From Mycobacterium sp. ITM-2016-00316 (lineage in GTDB: Bacteria > Actinomycetota > Actinomycetes > Mycobacteriales > Mycobacteriaceae), in contig NZ_CP134398.1 of assembly GCF_002968335.2 (NCBI RefSeq), positions 3,844,001-3,908,000 on the forward strand: a stretch of 64,000 nucleotides of DNA, given 5' to 3'. A program made the position numbers and the translations under genes. Below the pieces are notes generated by a model, which saw only the letters and a program-made list of their open reading frames with translations, was not told where the DNA came from and made no database searches. This document shows positions 51,068-59,533 of the stretch, piece after piece. The first letter of the stretch is position 1; each line of letters begins with the position of its first letter.

Positions 51068-51691
51068 TTAGAAGTCGACGACCTGGCGGATCGGTTCGAA
51101 ACCCTCGGCGAACGGGCGCCTGCACAGGAATCCGTAATGCTCGGCCGAGCTGCGCACCCAGGAAGCGCTGACCTTCTCACTGGCTTCTGCCTGCGAGACA
51201 TGGCACATCAGCGCCTCGATCTTCTTGTCGAGGGAATCGGAGATGTCGATGAACGAGGTGGGGTTGAAGCTGACCGCCGACGGACCGCCGTAGGCCATGA
51301 TGGTCGACACCCAGCGCGCGGCGCCCATGGTGCAGCGCGAGACGACCCGATGATCCTGATGGCTGTCATTGGCCATGTGGGTGTAGATGACGGTGGCCGA
51401 AACCTGCTCGATCGCGTCCTCGATGAGGTGCACGAGTTCGAACTCCTGCAGCGACACCCGACAATCCAGGAATCCCTCGCCCCACAGCAAGGTGTCCACG
51501 CCCAGCACATCGACGGCGGCAAGCTGCTCGGAAACACGCTGGGCCGACCGGCCCGGGCCCTCCTCGCCGCGGGTGACCACCAGCATGGCGACCTTGTCAC
51601 CGGCCGCGACATGTTTAGCCAAGGCACCCCCGCAGCCAAGCTCGATATCGTCGGGGTGGGCCCCCACCGCGAGTACCGATCGACGCGTCAT
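51068..51691 (-). CDS. PIG-L family N-deacetylase
   Basis: 207 residues from ATG 51691. LmbE/PIG-L fold with the zinc motif VGAHPDDIELGCGG (HPDD, residues about 11-14) and the second metal histidine in NDSHQDHRVVS. Such enzymes remove acetyl from N-acetylglucosaminyl groups, for example in mycothiol or glycolipid synthesis. It is not MshB or Mca by size (about 207 instead of about 300 residues). ATG 51691 follows a GGAAG SD; the ORF open to 51781 lacks homology. It is the first gene of a two-gene unit with the flavoprotein at 49772-51064. Sugar N-deacetylation is the likely reaction. Confidence 0.83.
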   Translation of the reverse strand: MTRRSVLAVGAHPDDIELGCGGALAKHVAAGDKVAMLVVTRGEEGPGRSAQRVSEQLAAVDVLGVDTLLWGEGFLDCRVSLQEFELVHLIEDAIEQVSATVIYTHMANDSHQDHRVVSRCTMGAARWVSTIMAYGGPSAVSFNPTSFIDISDSLDKKIEALMCHVSQAEASEKVSASWVRSSAEHYGFLCRRPFAEGFEPIRQVVDF

Positions 51692-51870
51692 GCCCCTGCT
51701 TCCCCTTTGCTGACACCGAATTGATTCGGAGCATACCGCGTTGTTCCGCGCGGTGTCGGCATTAGCTCGCAACGGCGTCATGCAGGGGCGTTGTATTCAT
51801 GATCAGCGACAACGCGGCCCGACCGAAAAGGTGCAGGCAACGCTGCATTTGCATGCGACAAATTTGCCAA

Positions 51871-51917
51871 CCGGTATTAGCTGATTTTCACAGGTACCTG
51901 TGAAATGCCGATACCGG
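51871..51917. promoter_or_regulatory. Nested dyad: 20-bp palindrome inside a 7-bp inverted repeat
   Basis: TTTCACAGGTACCTGTGAAA (51886-51905) is a perfect 20-bp palindrome. It is enclosed by CCGGTAT (51871-51877) and ATACCGG (51911-51917). It lies 11 bp after the proB stop and about 180 bp before the PIG-L start, both genes reading leftwards. It could be a proB hairpin terminator (no U-run follows) or an operator for the PIG-L/flavoprotein unit. The surrounding 200 bp is AT-richer than the genes and holds no ORF I can support. Confidence 0.55.
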
Positions 51918-51927
51918 CGGTTTTGCC

Positions 51928-53040
51928 TCAGGTGGCGACGAGATCGTCCGCGTGCACGGCGGGACGTCGCAGTTCCGGTGGCAGATCGCGGGTGGACCGG
52001 CCGATCATCGCGACCAGTTCGGCCGCGTCGTAGGCCACCACGCCACGGGCGACCGTCTCTCCGTCGGGCCCGCGCAGTTCGACGACGTCATCGCCGTGAA
52101 ATTTGCCGGACACCGCCGTGATACCGGCAGGCAACAGCGATCGCCTGCCGCCGACGACCGCGCGGACCGCGCCTTCGTCCAACGTCAGTGCGCCACTGGC
52201 CTCGGCCGCGTAGCGCACCCAGAACCGCCGCGCCGACATGCGTTCGGGGCGCGGCGCGAAGACCGTGCCCACCGACGCATCGTCGAGAGCGGCCGCGGCA
52301 TCGGCTGCGGCCGCCAGCAGGACCGGCACCCCGGCGTCCGCCGCGAGCAGAGCCGAGGACAGCTTCGAGGCCATTCCCCCGGTGCCCAGACTGCTCCCCC
52401 GCCCGGCGATCACACCGTCGAGGTCACCGTCGGCAGCGACCTCCGGAATGAACCGGGCCGGCTTGTCGGCCGTGGCCTTTCGCGGATCGCCGTCGTAGAG
52501 ACCGTCGATATCGGAGAGCAGCACCAGCGCGTCGGCTCCGATCAGGTGCGCCACCAATGCCGAGAGTCGGTCATTGTCGCCGAACCGGATCTCGTTGGTG
52601 GCCACCGTGTCGTTCTCGTTGACGATCGCGACCGCGTGCAAGGCACGCAGCCGGTCCAGGGTGCGCTGAGCGTTGTTGTGCTGCACCCGCATCGCGATGT
52701 CATGTGCGGTCAGCAGAACCTGTCCGACGGTCCGCTCATAGCGTGCGAACGCCGCACTCCACGCATTGACCAGCGCCACCTGCCCGACGCTGGCGGCGGC
52801 CTGCTTGGTCGCCAGATCGGTGGGTCGCCTGCTCAATCCGAGCGGTTCGATGCCGGCGGCGATAGCACCCGAGGACACGATCACGACATCCGAGCCGGCC
52901 TTCATCCGGCCTTCGATGGCCTCGACCAGTCCGGCCAGCCGTCCCGCGTCGAACACGCCGGAGGGCGTGGTCAGCGCGGTGGTGCCGATCTTGACGACGA
53001 CACTGCGCGCCGTGCGGACCGCCTCCCGGTGCAGGCTCAC
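51928..53040 (-). CDS. proB: Glutamate 5-kinase
   Basis: 370 residues; the first enzyme of proline synthesis. Amino-acid-kinase domain (about 1-260): [86 protein letters not shown]-terminal PUA domain (about 275-365) begins [27 protein letters not shown]. The PUA domain probably contributes to feedback inhibition by proline. The gene overlaps obg by 4 nt (GTGA-type, 53037-53040), part of rplU-rpmA-obg-proB as in M. tuberculosis Rv2439c-2442c. ProA is encoded 11 kb away. Confidence 0.96.
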   Translation of the reverse strand: MSLHREAVRTARSVVVKIGTTALTTPSGVFDAGRLAGLVEAIEGRMKAGSDVVIVSSGAIAAGIEPLGLSRRPTDLATKQAAASVGQVALVNAWSAAFARYERTVGQVLLTAHDIAMRVQHNNAQRTLDRLRALHAVAIVNENDTVATNEIRFGDNDRLSALVAHLIGADALVLLSDIDGLYDGDPRKATADKPARFIPEVAADGDLDGVIAGRGSSLGTGGMASKLSSALLAADAGVPVLLAAAADAAAALDDASVGTVFAPRPERMSARRFWVRYAAEASGALTLDEGAVRAVVGGRRSLLPAGITAVSGKFHGDDVVELRGPDGETVARGVVAYDAAELVAMIGRSTRDLPPELRRPAVHADDLVAT

Positions 53041-54485
53041 GACTCGTCCACGTCGGGGAGACGACGCTCCCGGCGGGCAACCTTACGTTCGGCCGCACCG
53101 ATGCGGTCGGTCTGTTCCAGGCGCAGATCGGTTCCGCGGCCGGACATCTGGGTATCGATACCGGCCAGGGTCTGCGGCTCCCAGTCGAAGGTGACATCAC
53201 CGATGGTGACCGCACACCCGGGCTTGGCGCCCTGCTTGAGCAGCGCATCCTCGACGCCGAGCCGGGCGAGCCGATCCCCGAGGTAACCGACAGCCTCGTC
53301 GTTGTCGAACTGGGTCTGGTTGATCCAACGCTCCGGACGGGTGCCGCGCACCACGAAACCGCCCTGGCCGTCCGGGGTCACGGTGAAACCGGTCTCGTCG
53401 ACCGCGATCGGGCGGATCACGGGGCGGCGCGGTGTCACCTCGGGCTGGGCGGCGCGGTAGGCGGCCACCATGTCCCACAATGCGAAGATCAACGGGCGCA
53501 AGCCATCCCGGCTCACCGTCGAGATCTCCAGCACCGGCCAGCCGAACTTCTCGGCGACCTCGTCGCGAACGAACTCGGCCAGTTCACGGGCGTCGGGAAC
53601 ATCGATCTTGTTGAGCACCACGGCACGCGGACGGTCGGCGAGATCTCCGAGCGTCGAGTCACCCTGCAGGGTCGGCTGATAGGCGGCCAACTCGGCTTCC
53701 AGGGCCTCGATATCGGAGATCGGGTCGCGGCCGGGTTCCATGGTGGCGCAGTCGACGACATGGACCAGCACCGCGCACCGTTCCAGGTGGCGCAGGAAAT
53801 CCAGGCCGAGACCGCGACCGGCCGAAGCGCCGGGGATCAGGCCGGGCACATCGGCGACGGTGAAGGTGTGGTCACCGGCGGACACCACGCCCAGATTGGG
53901 CACCAGGGTGGTGAACGGGTAGTCGGCGATCTTGGGTTTGGCCGCCGAGATGGTGGATACCAGCGAGGATTTACCCGCCGACGGGAACCCGACCAGACCG
54001 ACATCGGCGACGGTCTTGAGTTCCAGGGTCAGATCGCGGGCCTGGCCCTTCTCGCCGAGCAGGGCGAAACCGGGGGCCTTGCGGGCCCGCGAGGCCAGTG
54101 CCGCGTTGCCCAGGCCACCACGACCACCGGCCACGGCTTCGAACCGGGTACCCGCACCCACGAGGTCGGCGATCATCCGGCCGTCCTCGTCGAGGATCAC
54201 GGTGCCGTCGGGAACCCTGACCTCGAGGTCCGCGCCGCTGGCGCCTTCACGGTTACTACCGGCGCCGGGCTTACCCGAGGTGGCGACCACATGCGGATGA
54301 AAGTGGAAGTCCAGCAAGGTGTGCACCTGCGGGTCCACCACCAGCACGATGGAGCCACCGCGGCCGCCGTTGCCGCCGTCGGGACCGCCGAGGGGTTTGA
54401 ACTTCTCGCGGTGCACCGAGGCACAGCCGTTACCGCCGTTGCCGGCCTGCGCATGGATGACCACGCGATCGACGAAACGGGGCAT
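53037..54485 (-). CDS. obg: Obg/CgtA ribosome-assembly GTPase
   Basis: 482 residues. The glycine-rich OBG fold ([41 protein letters not shown], 1-158) is followed by the G domain with [19 protein letters not shown] (G1, about 163-180), [16 protein letters not shown] (G3 switch) and LNKIDVPD (G4), then the OCT domain (about 345-420) and a charged C-terminal tail. It binds the 50S subunit late in assembly and senses guanine nucleotides. The start is ATG 54485. A strong hairpin with U-run separates it from rpmA, so its own promoter or read-through drives it. Confidence 0.96.
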   Translation of the reverse strand: MPRFVDRVVIHAQAGNGGNGCASVHREKFKPLGGPDGGNGGRGGSIVLVVDPQVHTLLDFHFHPHVVATSGKPGAGSNREGASGADLEVRVPDGTVILDEDGRMIADLVGAGTRFEAVAGGRGGLGNAALASRARKAPGFALLGEKGQARDLTLELKTVADVGLVGFPSAGKSSLVSTISAAKPKIADYPFTTLVPNLGVVSAGDHTFTVADVPGLIPGASAGRGLGLDFLRHLERCAVLVHVVDCATMEPGRDPISDIEALEAELAAYQPTLQGDSTLGDLADRPRAVVLNKIDVPDARELAEFVRDEVAEKFGWPVLEISTVSRDGLRPLIFALWDMVAAYRAAQPEVTPRRPVIRPIAVDETGFTVTPDGQGGFVVRGTRPERWINQTQFDNDEAVGYLGDRLARLGVEDALLKQGAKPGCAVTIGDVTFDWEPQTLAGIDTQMSGRGTDLRLEQTDRIGAAERKVARRERRLPDVDES

Positions 54486-54495
54486 GGGATAAGTC

Positions 54496-54549
54496 CTTCC
54501 GAAAAACGAAAGCTGCTGCGAGTCTTGTCTAGAGAACCCGCAGCAGCTT
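54496..54549 (-). terminator. Intrinsic terminator/attenuator between rpmA and obg
   Basis: In the minus-strand RNA, AAGCUGCUGCG pairs with CGCAGCAGCUU (54549-54539 and 54520-54510) over 11 bp with an 18-nt loop, followed by UCGUUUUUC. It lies about 26 bp after the rpmA stop and would limit transcription from the L21-L27 promoter into obg. Confidence 0.75.
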
Positions 54550-54575
54550 CACGTTCGCAGAAAGTCCTCGGGTTA

Positions 54576-54842
54576 TCAGGCTTCCGAGCGCACGAGACGG
54601 ACGATGTTGACCGTCCGGCGGCCGCGCTTGGCGCCGAATTCCACGACGCCGGGCGCCGTGGCAAACAGGGTGTCGTCGCCACCGCGGCCGACGTTCACGC
54701 CCGGGTGGAAGTGGGTGCCGCGCTGGCGGACCAGGATCTCGCCGGCCTTGACGACCTGGCCGCCGAAACGCTTGACGCCAAGCCGCTGGGCATTGGAGTC
54801 GCGACCGTTGCGTGAGCTGGAAGCGCCCTTCTTATGTGCCAT
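54576..54842 (-). CDS. rpmA: 50S ribosomal protein L27
   Basis: 88 residues. [61 protein letters not shown] is diagnostic of bL27; its flexible N-terminus reaches the peptidyl-transferase centre. As in most non-Firmicutes it starts directly with MAHKKG, without a cleaved leader. It is the second gene of the rplU-rpmA pair, 18 bp downstream of rplU, followed by a hairpin terminator. Confidence 0.98.
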   Translation of the reverse strand: MAHKKGASSSRNGRDSNAQRLGVKRFGGQVVKAGEILVRQRGTHFHPGVNVGRGGDDTLFATAPGVVEFGAKRGRRTVNIVRLVRSEA

Positions 54843-54860
54843 GTCTGTTCGCTCCCGTTC

Positions 54861-55184
54861 CTACTTGATTCCGGTGACCTTGAGCACCGTCAGCTGCTGA
54901 CGGTGGCCCTGGCGCTTGTGATAGCCGGTCTTGTTCTTGAACTTGTGGATACGGATCTTGGGGCCCTTGGTGTGCTCCAGGATCTCGCCGGTGACAGCGA
55001 CCTTGGCCAGATCGTCGGCCGAGGTGGTGACATTGGCGCCGTTGACGACGAGAGCAACCGGCAGAGAGACCGACGAGCCGGGCTCGGACTCGATCTTCTC
55101 GACCTTGACAATGTCCCCGACGGCGACCTTGTACTGCTTGCCGCCAGTCTTGACGACTGCGTACGTGGCGTTATCGGCTGCCAT
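54861..55184 (-). CDS. rplU: 50S ribosomal protein L21
   Basis: 107 residues from ATG 55184. [30 protein letters not shown] and the basic C-terminus [27 protein letters not shown] identify bL21, which binds 23S rRNA. An AGAGG SD lies about 9 nt upstream. The frame is open to 55238, but those codons lie in the leader. It is expressed with rpmA from a TTGACC-N18-TACCCT promoter, giving a leader of about 110 nt. Confidence 0.97.
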   Translation of the reverse strand: MAADNATYAVVKTGGKQYKVAVGDIVKVEKIESEPGSSVSLPVALVVNGANVTTSADDLAKVAVTGEILEHTKGPKIRIHKFKNKTGYHKRQGHRQQLTVLKVTGIK

Positions 55185-55301
55185 CGTGGATCTACCTCTG
55201 CTTCGTTCGTCTGGGCGCGCGCAAATTGGGACATGCACGTGCGGGTCTTGGGTGCGGGCCGAGCCAGCAGTTGCGGCTGCAAGCCCCGCGACAACTGGTC
55301 A

Positions 55302-55331
55302 AGGGTACGTGACCAGCGGGTAGAGGGTCAA
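55302..55331 (-). promoter_or_regulatory. rplU-rpmA promoter
   Basis: Minus-strand TTGACC (55331-55326), an 18-bp spacer, and TACCCT (55307-55302): a good housekeeping sigma-A promoter just downstream of the rne stop, about 110 bp before the rplU ATG. Confidence 0.7.
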
Positions 55332-55350
55332 ACCGCCTGTTCGATCCCGT

Positions 55351-58347
55351 CTAACCGGCCGGTGGGCCTGCCGGTCGGGCCGCCGCCCGCCTGCGGACCC
55401 GACCCCTGGGGGCCGCGACAGGGGGCTCGTAGGCCGCCGATTCGTCGTCCTCGGAGTCGTCATCCTCATCGGTGTCGTCCTCGTCAGAATCATCGTCATC
55501 CTCGTCTTCGGAATCGTCCTCGTCGGAGTCATCCTCGTCGTCGGAATCGTCGTCGTCGGAATCGTCGTCGAGAACCTCGATCTCGTCGTCGTCCTCTTCG
55601 TCATCGTCGTCGTCGAGGTCGAGATCGTCCTCATCGGACTCGTCATCGTCCGAATCGTCGTCGTCGGAGTCGTCGTCAGGCTCCTCGAAGCCGGCACCGA
55701 TGGCCGGTTCCTCGGTTTCGGCGCCGTCCACGGTCGGCTCGTCGGAATCGCCGGTCTCATCGTCGACGTCCACGGTGGCGTCGTCGTCCGGTCCGTGCAG
55801 GCCGGCCGCCATCGCCTTGAACATCGGGTGCTCACCGGCCGCGTGGGCCGGCACCTTCGCCATCTGGATGTCTTCGGCGACCTCTTCTGGCTTGGCCGCC
55901 TTCTTGCCCCGCTTACTGCGTCGGCTGTTACCGGAGCCAGGCTCGGACTTACGCCCGCCGCCGCCCCCGGACGGTGCCGCCGAGTCCACCGGATCGGCGT
56001 GCAGATGGATGCCGCGGCCCGCGCAGTGCGTGCAGGTCGTGGAGAACGCCTCGATCAGGCCGGTGCCGAGCTTCTTACGGGTCAGCTGCACCAAGCCGAG
56101 CGAGGTCACCTCCGACACCTGATGGCGGGTGCGGTCCCGCGCCAGCGCCTCGGTCAGCCGGCGCAGCACCAGGTCGCGGTTGGACTCCAGCACCATGTCG
56201 ATGAAGTCGATGACGATGATCCCGCCGATATCGCGCAGCCGCAGCTGGCGCACCGTCTCCTCGGCGGCCTCGAGATTGTTCTTGGTGACCGTCTGCTCGA
56301 GGTTGCCGCCGGAGCCGGTGAACTTGCCGGTGTTGACGTCGACGACAGTCATCGCCTCGGTGCGATCGATGACCAGGGTGCCGCCCGAGGGCAGCCACAC
56401 CTTGCGGTCCATCGCCTTGGCCAGCTGTTCGTCGATGCGGTGCACCGCGAACACGTCGGGGCCGTCCGGCGCGCTGGGCTCATACTTCGTCATCCGCGGA
56501 ACCAGCTCCGGTGCAACGGAACTGACGTAGTTGCTGATGGTGTTCCAGGCATCCTCACCGGACACGATGAGGCCGGAGAAGTCCTCGTTGAACAGGTCGC
56601 GGATGACCTTGACCAGGACATCGGGCTCTTCGTAGAGCGCGATCGCGGCGCCGGCCTTCTTCTTGGTGACCTCGGCGGCGTTGGCCTCGATCTGCCCCCA
56701 GCGCTCCTGCAACCGGTTCACGTCGGAACGGATGTCGTCTTCCTTGACGCCCTCCGACGCGGTGCGGATGATCACGCCGGCACCGGCCGGGACGACCTCG
56801 CGCAGGATCTCCTTGAGGCGCTGCCGCTCGGTGTCGGGCAGCTTGCGGCTGATACCGGTGGATGACGCACCCGGTACGTACACCAGGTAGCGACCGGCCA
56901 ACGAGACCTGCGTGGTGAGCCGGGCGCCCTTGTGACCGACCGGGTCCTTGCTGACCTGGACGACGACGTAGTCGCCGGGCTTGAGGGCCTGTTCGATCTT
57001 GCGCTGGGCACCGCCGAGACCGGCGGCCTCCCAGTTGACCTCGCCGGCGTAGAGGACGCCGTTGCGCCCGCGGCCGATATCGACGAACGCCGCCTCCATC
57101 GAGGGCAGCACGTTCTGCACGATGCCGAGGTAGATGTTGCCGACCAGCGATGCCGAGGCCGCCGAGGTGACGAAGTGTTCGACCACGACGCCGTCCTCGA
57201 GGACCGCGATCTGGGTGTAGCGGGCGCCCTCGTGCGGCGGTTCGGTGCGGATCTTGTCGCGCACGATCATGGTGCGCTCGACGGCTTCGCGGCGGGCCAG
57301 GAACTCGGCCTCGCTCAGGATCGGCGGACGCCGGCGACCGGCGTCGCGGCCGTCACGGCGGCGCTGGCGCTTGGCCTCCAGTCGGGTGGACCCGGAGATG
57401 CCCTGGATCTCGTCGGGGTCGCGGCCGGCCTTCGCCGACTTGGCCCGGGGAGCACGCTCGTGCACGACCGTGTTGGGCGGATCATCGGGTGCGACGGGTT
57501 CGTCGGACTCTGCCGCACCCGACTTGCGACGCCGGCGACGGCGCCGGCGACGGCTGCCCGCCTCCGAGCCCGCTCCGTCCTCACCGCCGTCATCATCGGC
57601 ATCGTTGTCCTCCGAGTCGGCGTCCTCGCCGTCGGTGTCCTCGCCATCTGTGTCCTCGGCGCCGGCCTGATCGGCGCCATCGGTCTCGTCGTCACCGGTG
57701 TCGTCGCCGTCCTCGGCGCTCTGCTCACCGCGTCCGCGGCCACGGCCACGGCGGCCCCGACGGCGCCGCCGCGCGGCGGGCCGCTCGGACTGATCATCGT
57801 CCCCGGCGTCGTCGCCGTCGGCTTCGTCGGTGTCGTCGTCGGTGTCTTCGGTGTCCTCGACAGCGGGCGCAGGACGCGACTTGAGCGCCGTCACCGGCTG
57901 CGGGGCCACGAACAGCGGCAGATAGGGCGCCGGTTCGGCGGACTTTTCGCCGTCCTCGGTGGCTGCGTCGGGGACCGGCGGGGCCTCCAGCAGCAGGCGG
58001 GATTCGGGCTCTTCGACGACCGCGGCGGGCTCCGGCTCGGCGGCCGGCGCCTCAGGGGCGGGCGCCTCGGCGGCGGGGGCGTCGGCCGGGGTTTCGGGGA
58101 CCGGGACCTCGGCCGCGGTTGCGGCGGCTTCGGCGTTGAGCACGTCGCGGACCTGTTCGGCCTGGGCCCGCTCGACGGTCGAGTGCGGGCTGCGGGCACG
58201 GCCGTCCAGCTCGGCGAGTGCATCGACGATGCGCTTGCTCGTGGTGCCCAGCACGCGGGCCAGCGAGTGAACTCTCAGCTTCGCCGGCAGTTCTTCGATG
58301 CTCTGGGTGTTCTCGGACAGGTCTTGGGTAGGGGCGTCTTCGGCCAC
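55351..58347 (-). CDS. rne: Ribonuclease E/G
   Basis: 998 residues; the main mRNA-decay and rRNA-processing endonuclease. A long disordered N-terminal extension (about 1-370) alternates acidic Asp/Glu/Ala stretches with arginine runs. The catalytic core follows: S1-like GNIYLGIVQNVLPSMEAAFVDIGRGRNGVLYAG (about 400-435), 5'-sensor/RNase H regions, the DNase-like site VVDVNTGKFTGS and IIVIDFIDM, and the zinc-link CTHCAGRG (about 773-780). The C-terminal tail (about 890-980) is extremely acidic. The start is GTG 58347 with a strong GAGGAG SD. The actinobacterial layout with both extensions matches Rv2444c. A leader of about 240 nt precedes it. Confidence 0.95.
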   Translation of the reverse strand: MAEDAPTQDLSENTQSIEELPAKLRVHSLARVLGTTSKRIVDALAELDGRARSPHSTVERAQAEQVRDVLNAEAAATAAEVPVPETPADAPAAEAPAPEAPAAEPEPAAVVEEPESRLLLEAPPVPDAATEDGEKSAEPAPYLPLFVAPQPVTALKSRPAPAVEDTEDTDDDTDEADGDDAGDDDQSERPAARRRRRGRRGRGRGRGEQSAEDGDDTGDDETDGADQAGAEDTDGEDTDGEDADSEDNDADDDGGEDGAGSEAGSRRRRRRRRRKSGAAESDEPVAPDDPPNTVVHERAPRAKSAKAGRDPDEIQGISGSTRLEAKRQRRRDGRDAGRRRPPILSEAEFLARREAVERTMIVRDKIRTEPPHEGARYTQIAVLEDGVVVEHFVTSAASASLVGNIYLGIVQNVLPSMEAAFVDIGRGRNGVLYAGEVNWEAAGLGGAQRKIEQALKPGDYVVVQVSKDPVGHKGARLTTQVSLAGRYLVYVPGASSTGISRKLPDTERQRLKEILREVVPAGAGVIIRTASEGVKEDDIRSDVNRLQERWGQIEANAAEVTKKKAGAAIALYEEPDVLVKVIRDLFNEDFSGLIVSGEDAWNTISNYVSSVAPELVPRMTKYEPSAPDGPDVFAVHRIDEQLAKAMDRKVWLPSGGTLVIDRTEAMTVVDVNTGKFTGSGGNLEQTVTKNNLEAAEETVRQLRLRDIGGIIVIDFIDMVLESNRDLVLRRLTEALARDRTRHQVSEVTSLGLVQLTRKKLGTGLIEAFSTTCTHCAGRGIHLHADPVDSAAPSGGGGGRKSEPGSGNSRRSKRGKKAAKPEEVAEDIQMAKVPAHAAGEHPMFKAMAAGLHGPDDDATVDVDDETGDSDEPTVDGAETEEPAIGAGFEEPDDDSDDDDSDDDESDEDDLDLDDDDDEEDDDEIEVLDDDSDDDDSDDEDDSDEDDSEDEDDDDSDEDDTDEDDDSEDDESAAYEPPVAAPRGRVRRRAAARPAGPPAG

Positions 58348-58642
58348 AAATTCTCCTCAAGCCCCCGGGCGCGTCGTGATGACGCGGCCACGCGAGGGCT
58401 TCCGCTATGGGTCCGGGGAGCTTCTCCCGAACTTGTTATGGTCTCGCCCCGAGCGGTTCGCAAGGAACAAACTCGGCGCCTGGCTGAATGATGGCTGGAC
58501 GCTCTGGCGCCGCACCGCTAACGCGATGGTCGCGCTCGTCGAAGTCTTCATCCGGGTGACCGACCCTGTTGTGGCGCCGGACTCCCGGGGTAAGTATCCC
58601 ACACCGCTCGCCGGAATCTGACGAAGCGGTGAGAACGTGCGG
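58348..58642 (-). promoter_or_regulatory. rne promoter and long 5' leader
   Basis: A GATACT -10 (58593-58598, minus strand, in a TGTGGGATACT context) would start transcription about 240 nt before the rne GTG. RNase E genes commonly have long leaders used for autoregulation; here that is an inference from length. I see no ORF with coding character in the leader. The remainder, 58600-58642, separates it from the ndk stop. Confidence 0.45.
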
Positions 58643-59062
58643 CTAGGCGCCGGTCAGTTCCGGGAACCAGAGGGCGATTTCCCGGGCCGCCGACTCGGGC
58701 GAATCGGAGCCGTGCACCAGATTGTCCTGGGTGACAAGTGCCAGGTCACCACGGATGGTGCCGGGTGTTGCCTTTTCCACCGGATCGGTGCCACCGGCGA
58801 CCTGTCGGAACGCTGCGATGGCACGCGGGCCCTCGACGACCGCGGCCACCACCGGACCGGAGGTGATGAATTCGAGCAGCGAGCCGAAGAACGGCTTGCC
58901 GTCGTGCTCGGCGTAATGCTGCCGGGCCAGCTCGTCGGAGACGGCCTTGAGTTCGAGAGCGGCAAACGTCAGCCCCTTGCGCTCGATCCGGCCGATGATC
59001 TCACCGATCAGGTGCCGCTGTACGCCGTCAGGCTTGATCAAAACCAGGGTCCGCTCAGTCAC
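58643..59062 (-). CDS. ndk: Nucleoside diphosphate kinase
   Basis: 139 residues. [37 protein letters not shown], and the active-site [22 protein letters not shown] with the phospho-accepting histidine near residue 117. It transfers gamma-phosphate between nucleoside triphosphates and diphosphates. The ATG is at 59062. It lies 27 bp downstream of the DUF4233 gene in the valS-folC-DUF4233-ndk order of M. tuberculosis Rv2448c-2445c. Confidence 0.97.
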   Translation of the reverse strand: MTERTLVLIKPDGVQRHLIGEIIGRIERKGLTFAALELKAVSDELARQHYAEHDGKPFFGSLLEFITSGPVVAAVVEGPRAIAAFRQVAGGTDPVEKATPGTIRGDLALVTQDNLVHGSDSPESAAREIALWFPELTGA

Positions 59063-59089
59063 GGCGCACAGCCTACCGGGCAGTAATGA

Positions 59090-59533
59090 CTAGTCCCGCT
59101 CGGGTGGCGGAGCGGCCTGCTGGAAGGGCAACTGCCCGCGGTCCTGGCGGCGTTTGACCTCGCTGCGCAGGTAGATCATCAGCGCCCAGACCCCGGCGAA
59201 CACCACGCCGATGAACCCGATGGCACCGTGGATCAACGCCCCGGCGACGAACACCGCCTGGATCCCGAGGTTCACCCAGATGATCCCGGGCCTGCCCTGC
59301 ACCCCGGACATCAGCACCAGCACGACGGCCATACCGATCAGGAACGTTCCGCTCAGCGCGGTCAGGCCCTGGTCACCCGCCGACACCACCGGAAGGGCCA
59401 GCAGTACGACGATGGCTTCCAGGATCAGCGCGGCGGCCATGATGCCGCGGAAGCTGCGCCACGGGTCACCGGGTACCGGCGCCTGCGGTGTCGCATCCGG
59501 GTCCGGTGTCTCCCCGGCCGGTGTGGCGCTCAC
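59090..59533 (-). CDS. DUF4233 membrane protein (Rv2446c-like)
   Basis: 147 residues with four hydrophobic helices (about 30-50, 57-80, 83-104, 108-130). The region SFRGIMAAALILEAIVVLLALPVV opens the DUF4233 pattern, and the C-terminus is basic (LRSEVKRRQDRGQLPFQQ). Function unknown. It is conserved directly downstream of folC across actinobacteria and overlaps folC by 4 nt (ATGA, 59530-59533), suggesting some link to folate or envelope metabolism, but no motif supports a reaction. Confidence 0.85.
   Translation of the reverse strand: MSATPAGETPDPDATPQAPVPGDPWRSFRGIMAAALILEAIVVLLALPVVSAGDQGLTALSGTFLIGMAVVLVLMSGVQGRPGIIWVNLGIQAVFVAGALIHGAIGFIGVVFAGVWALMIYLRSEVKRRQDRGQLPFQQAAPPPERD

Noticed and set aside
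55472..56122. Plus-strand ORF made almost entirely of serine
   Set aside because: It is the exact antisense reading of the Asp/Glu-rich tail of rne (GAC/GAG codons read as TCG/TCC). Not a gene.
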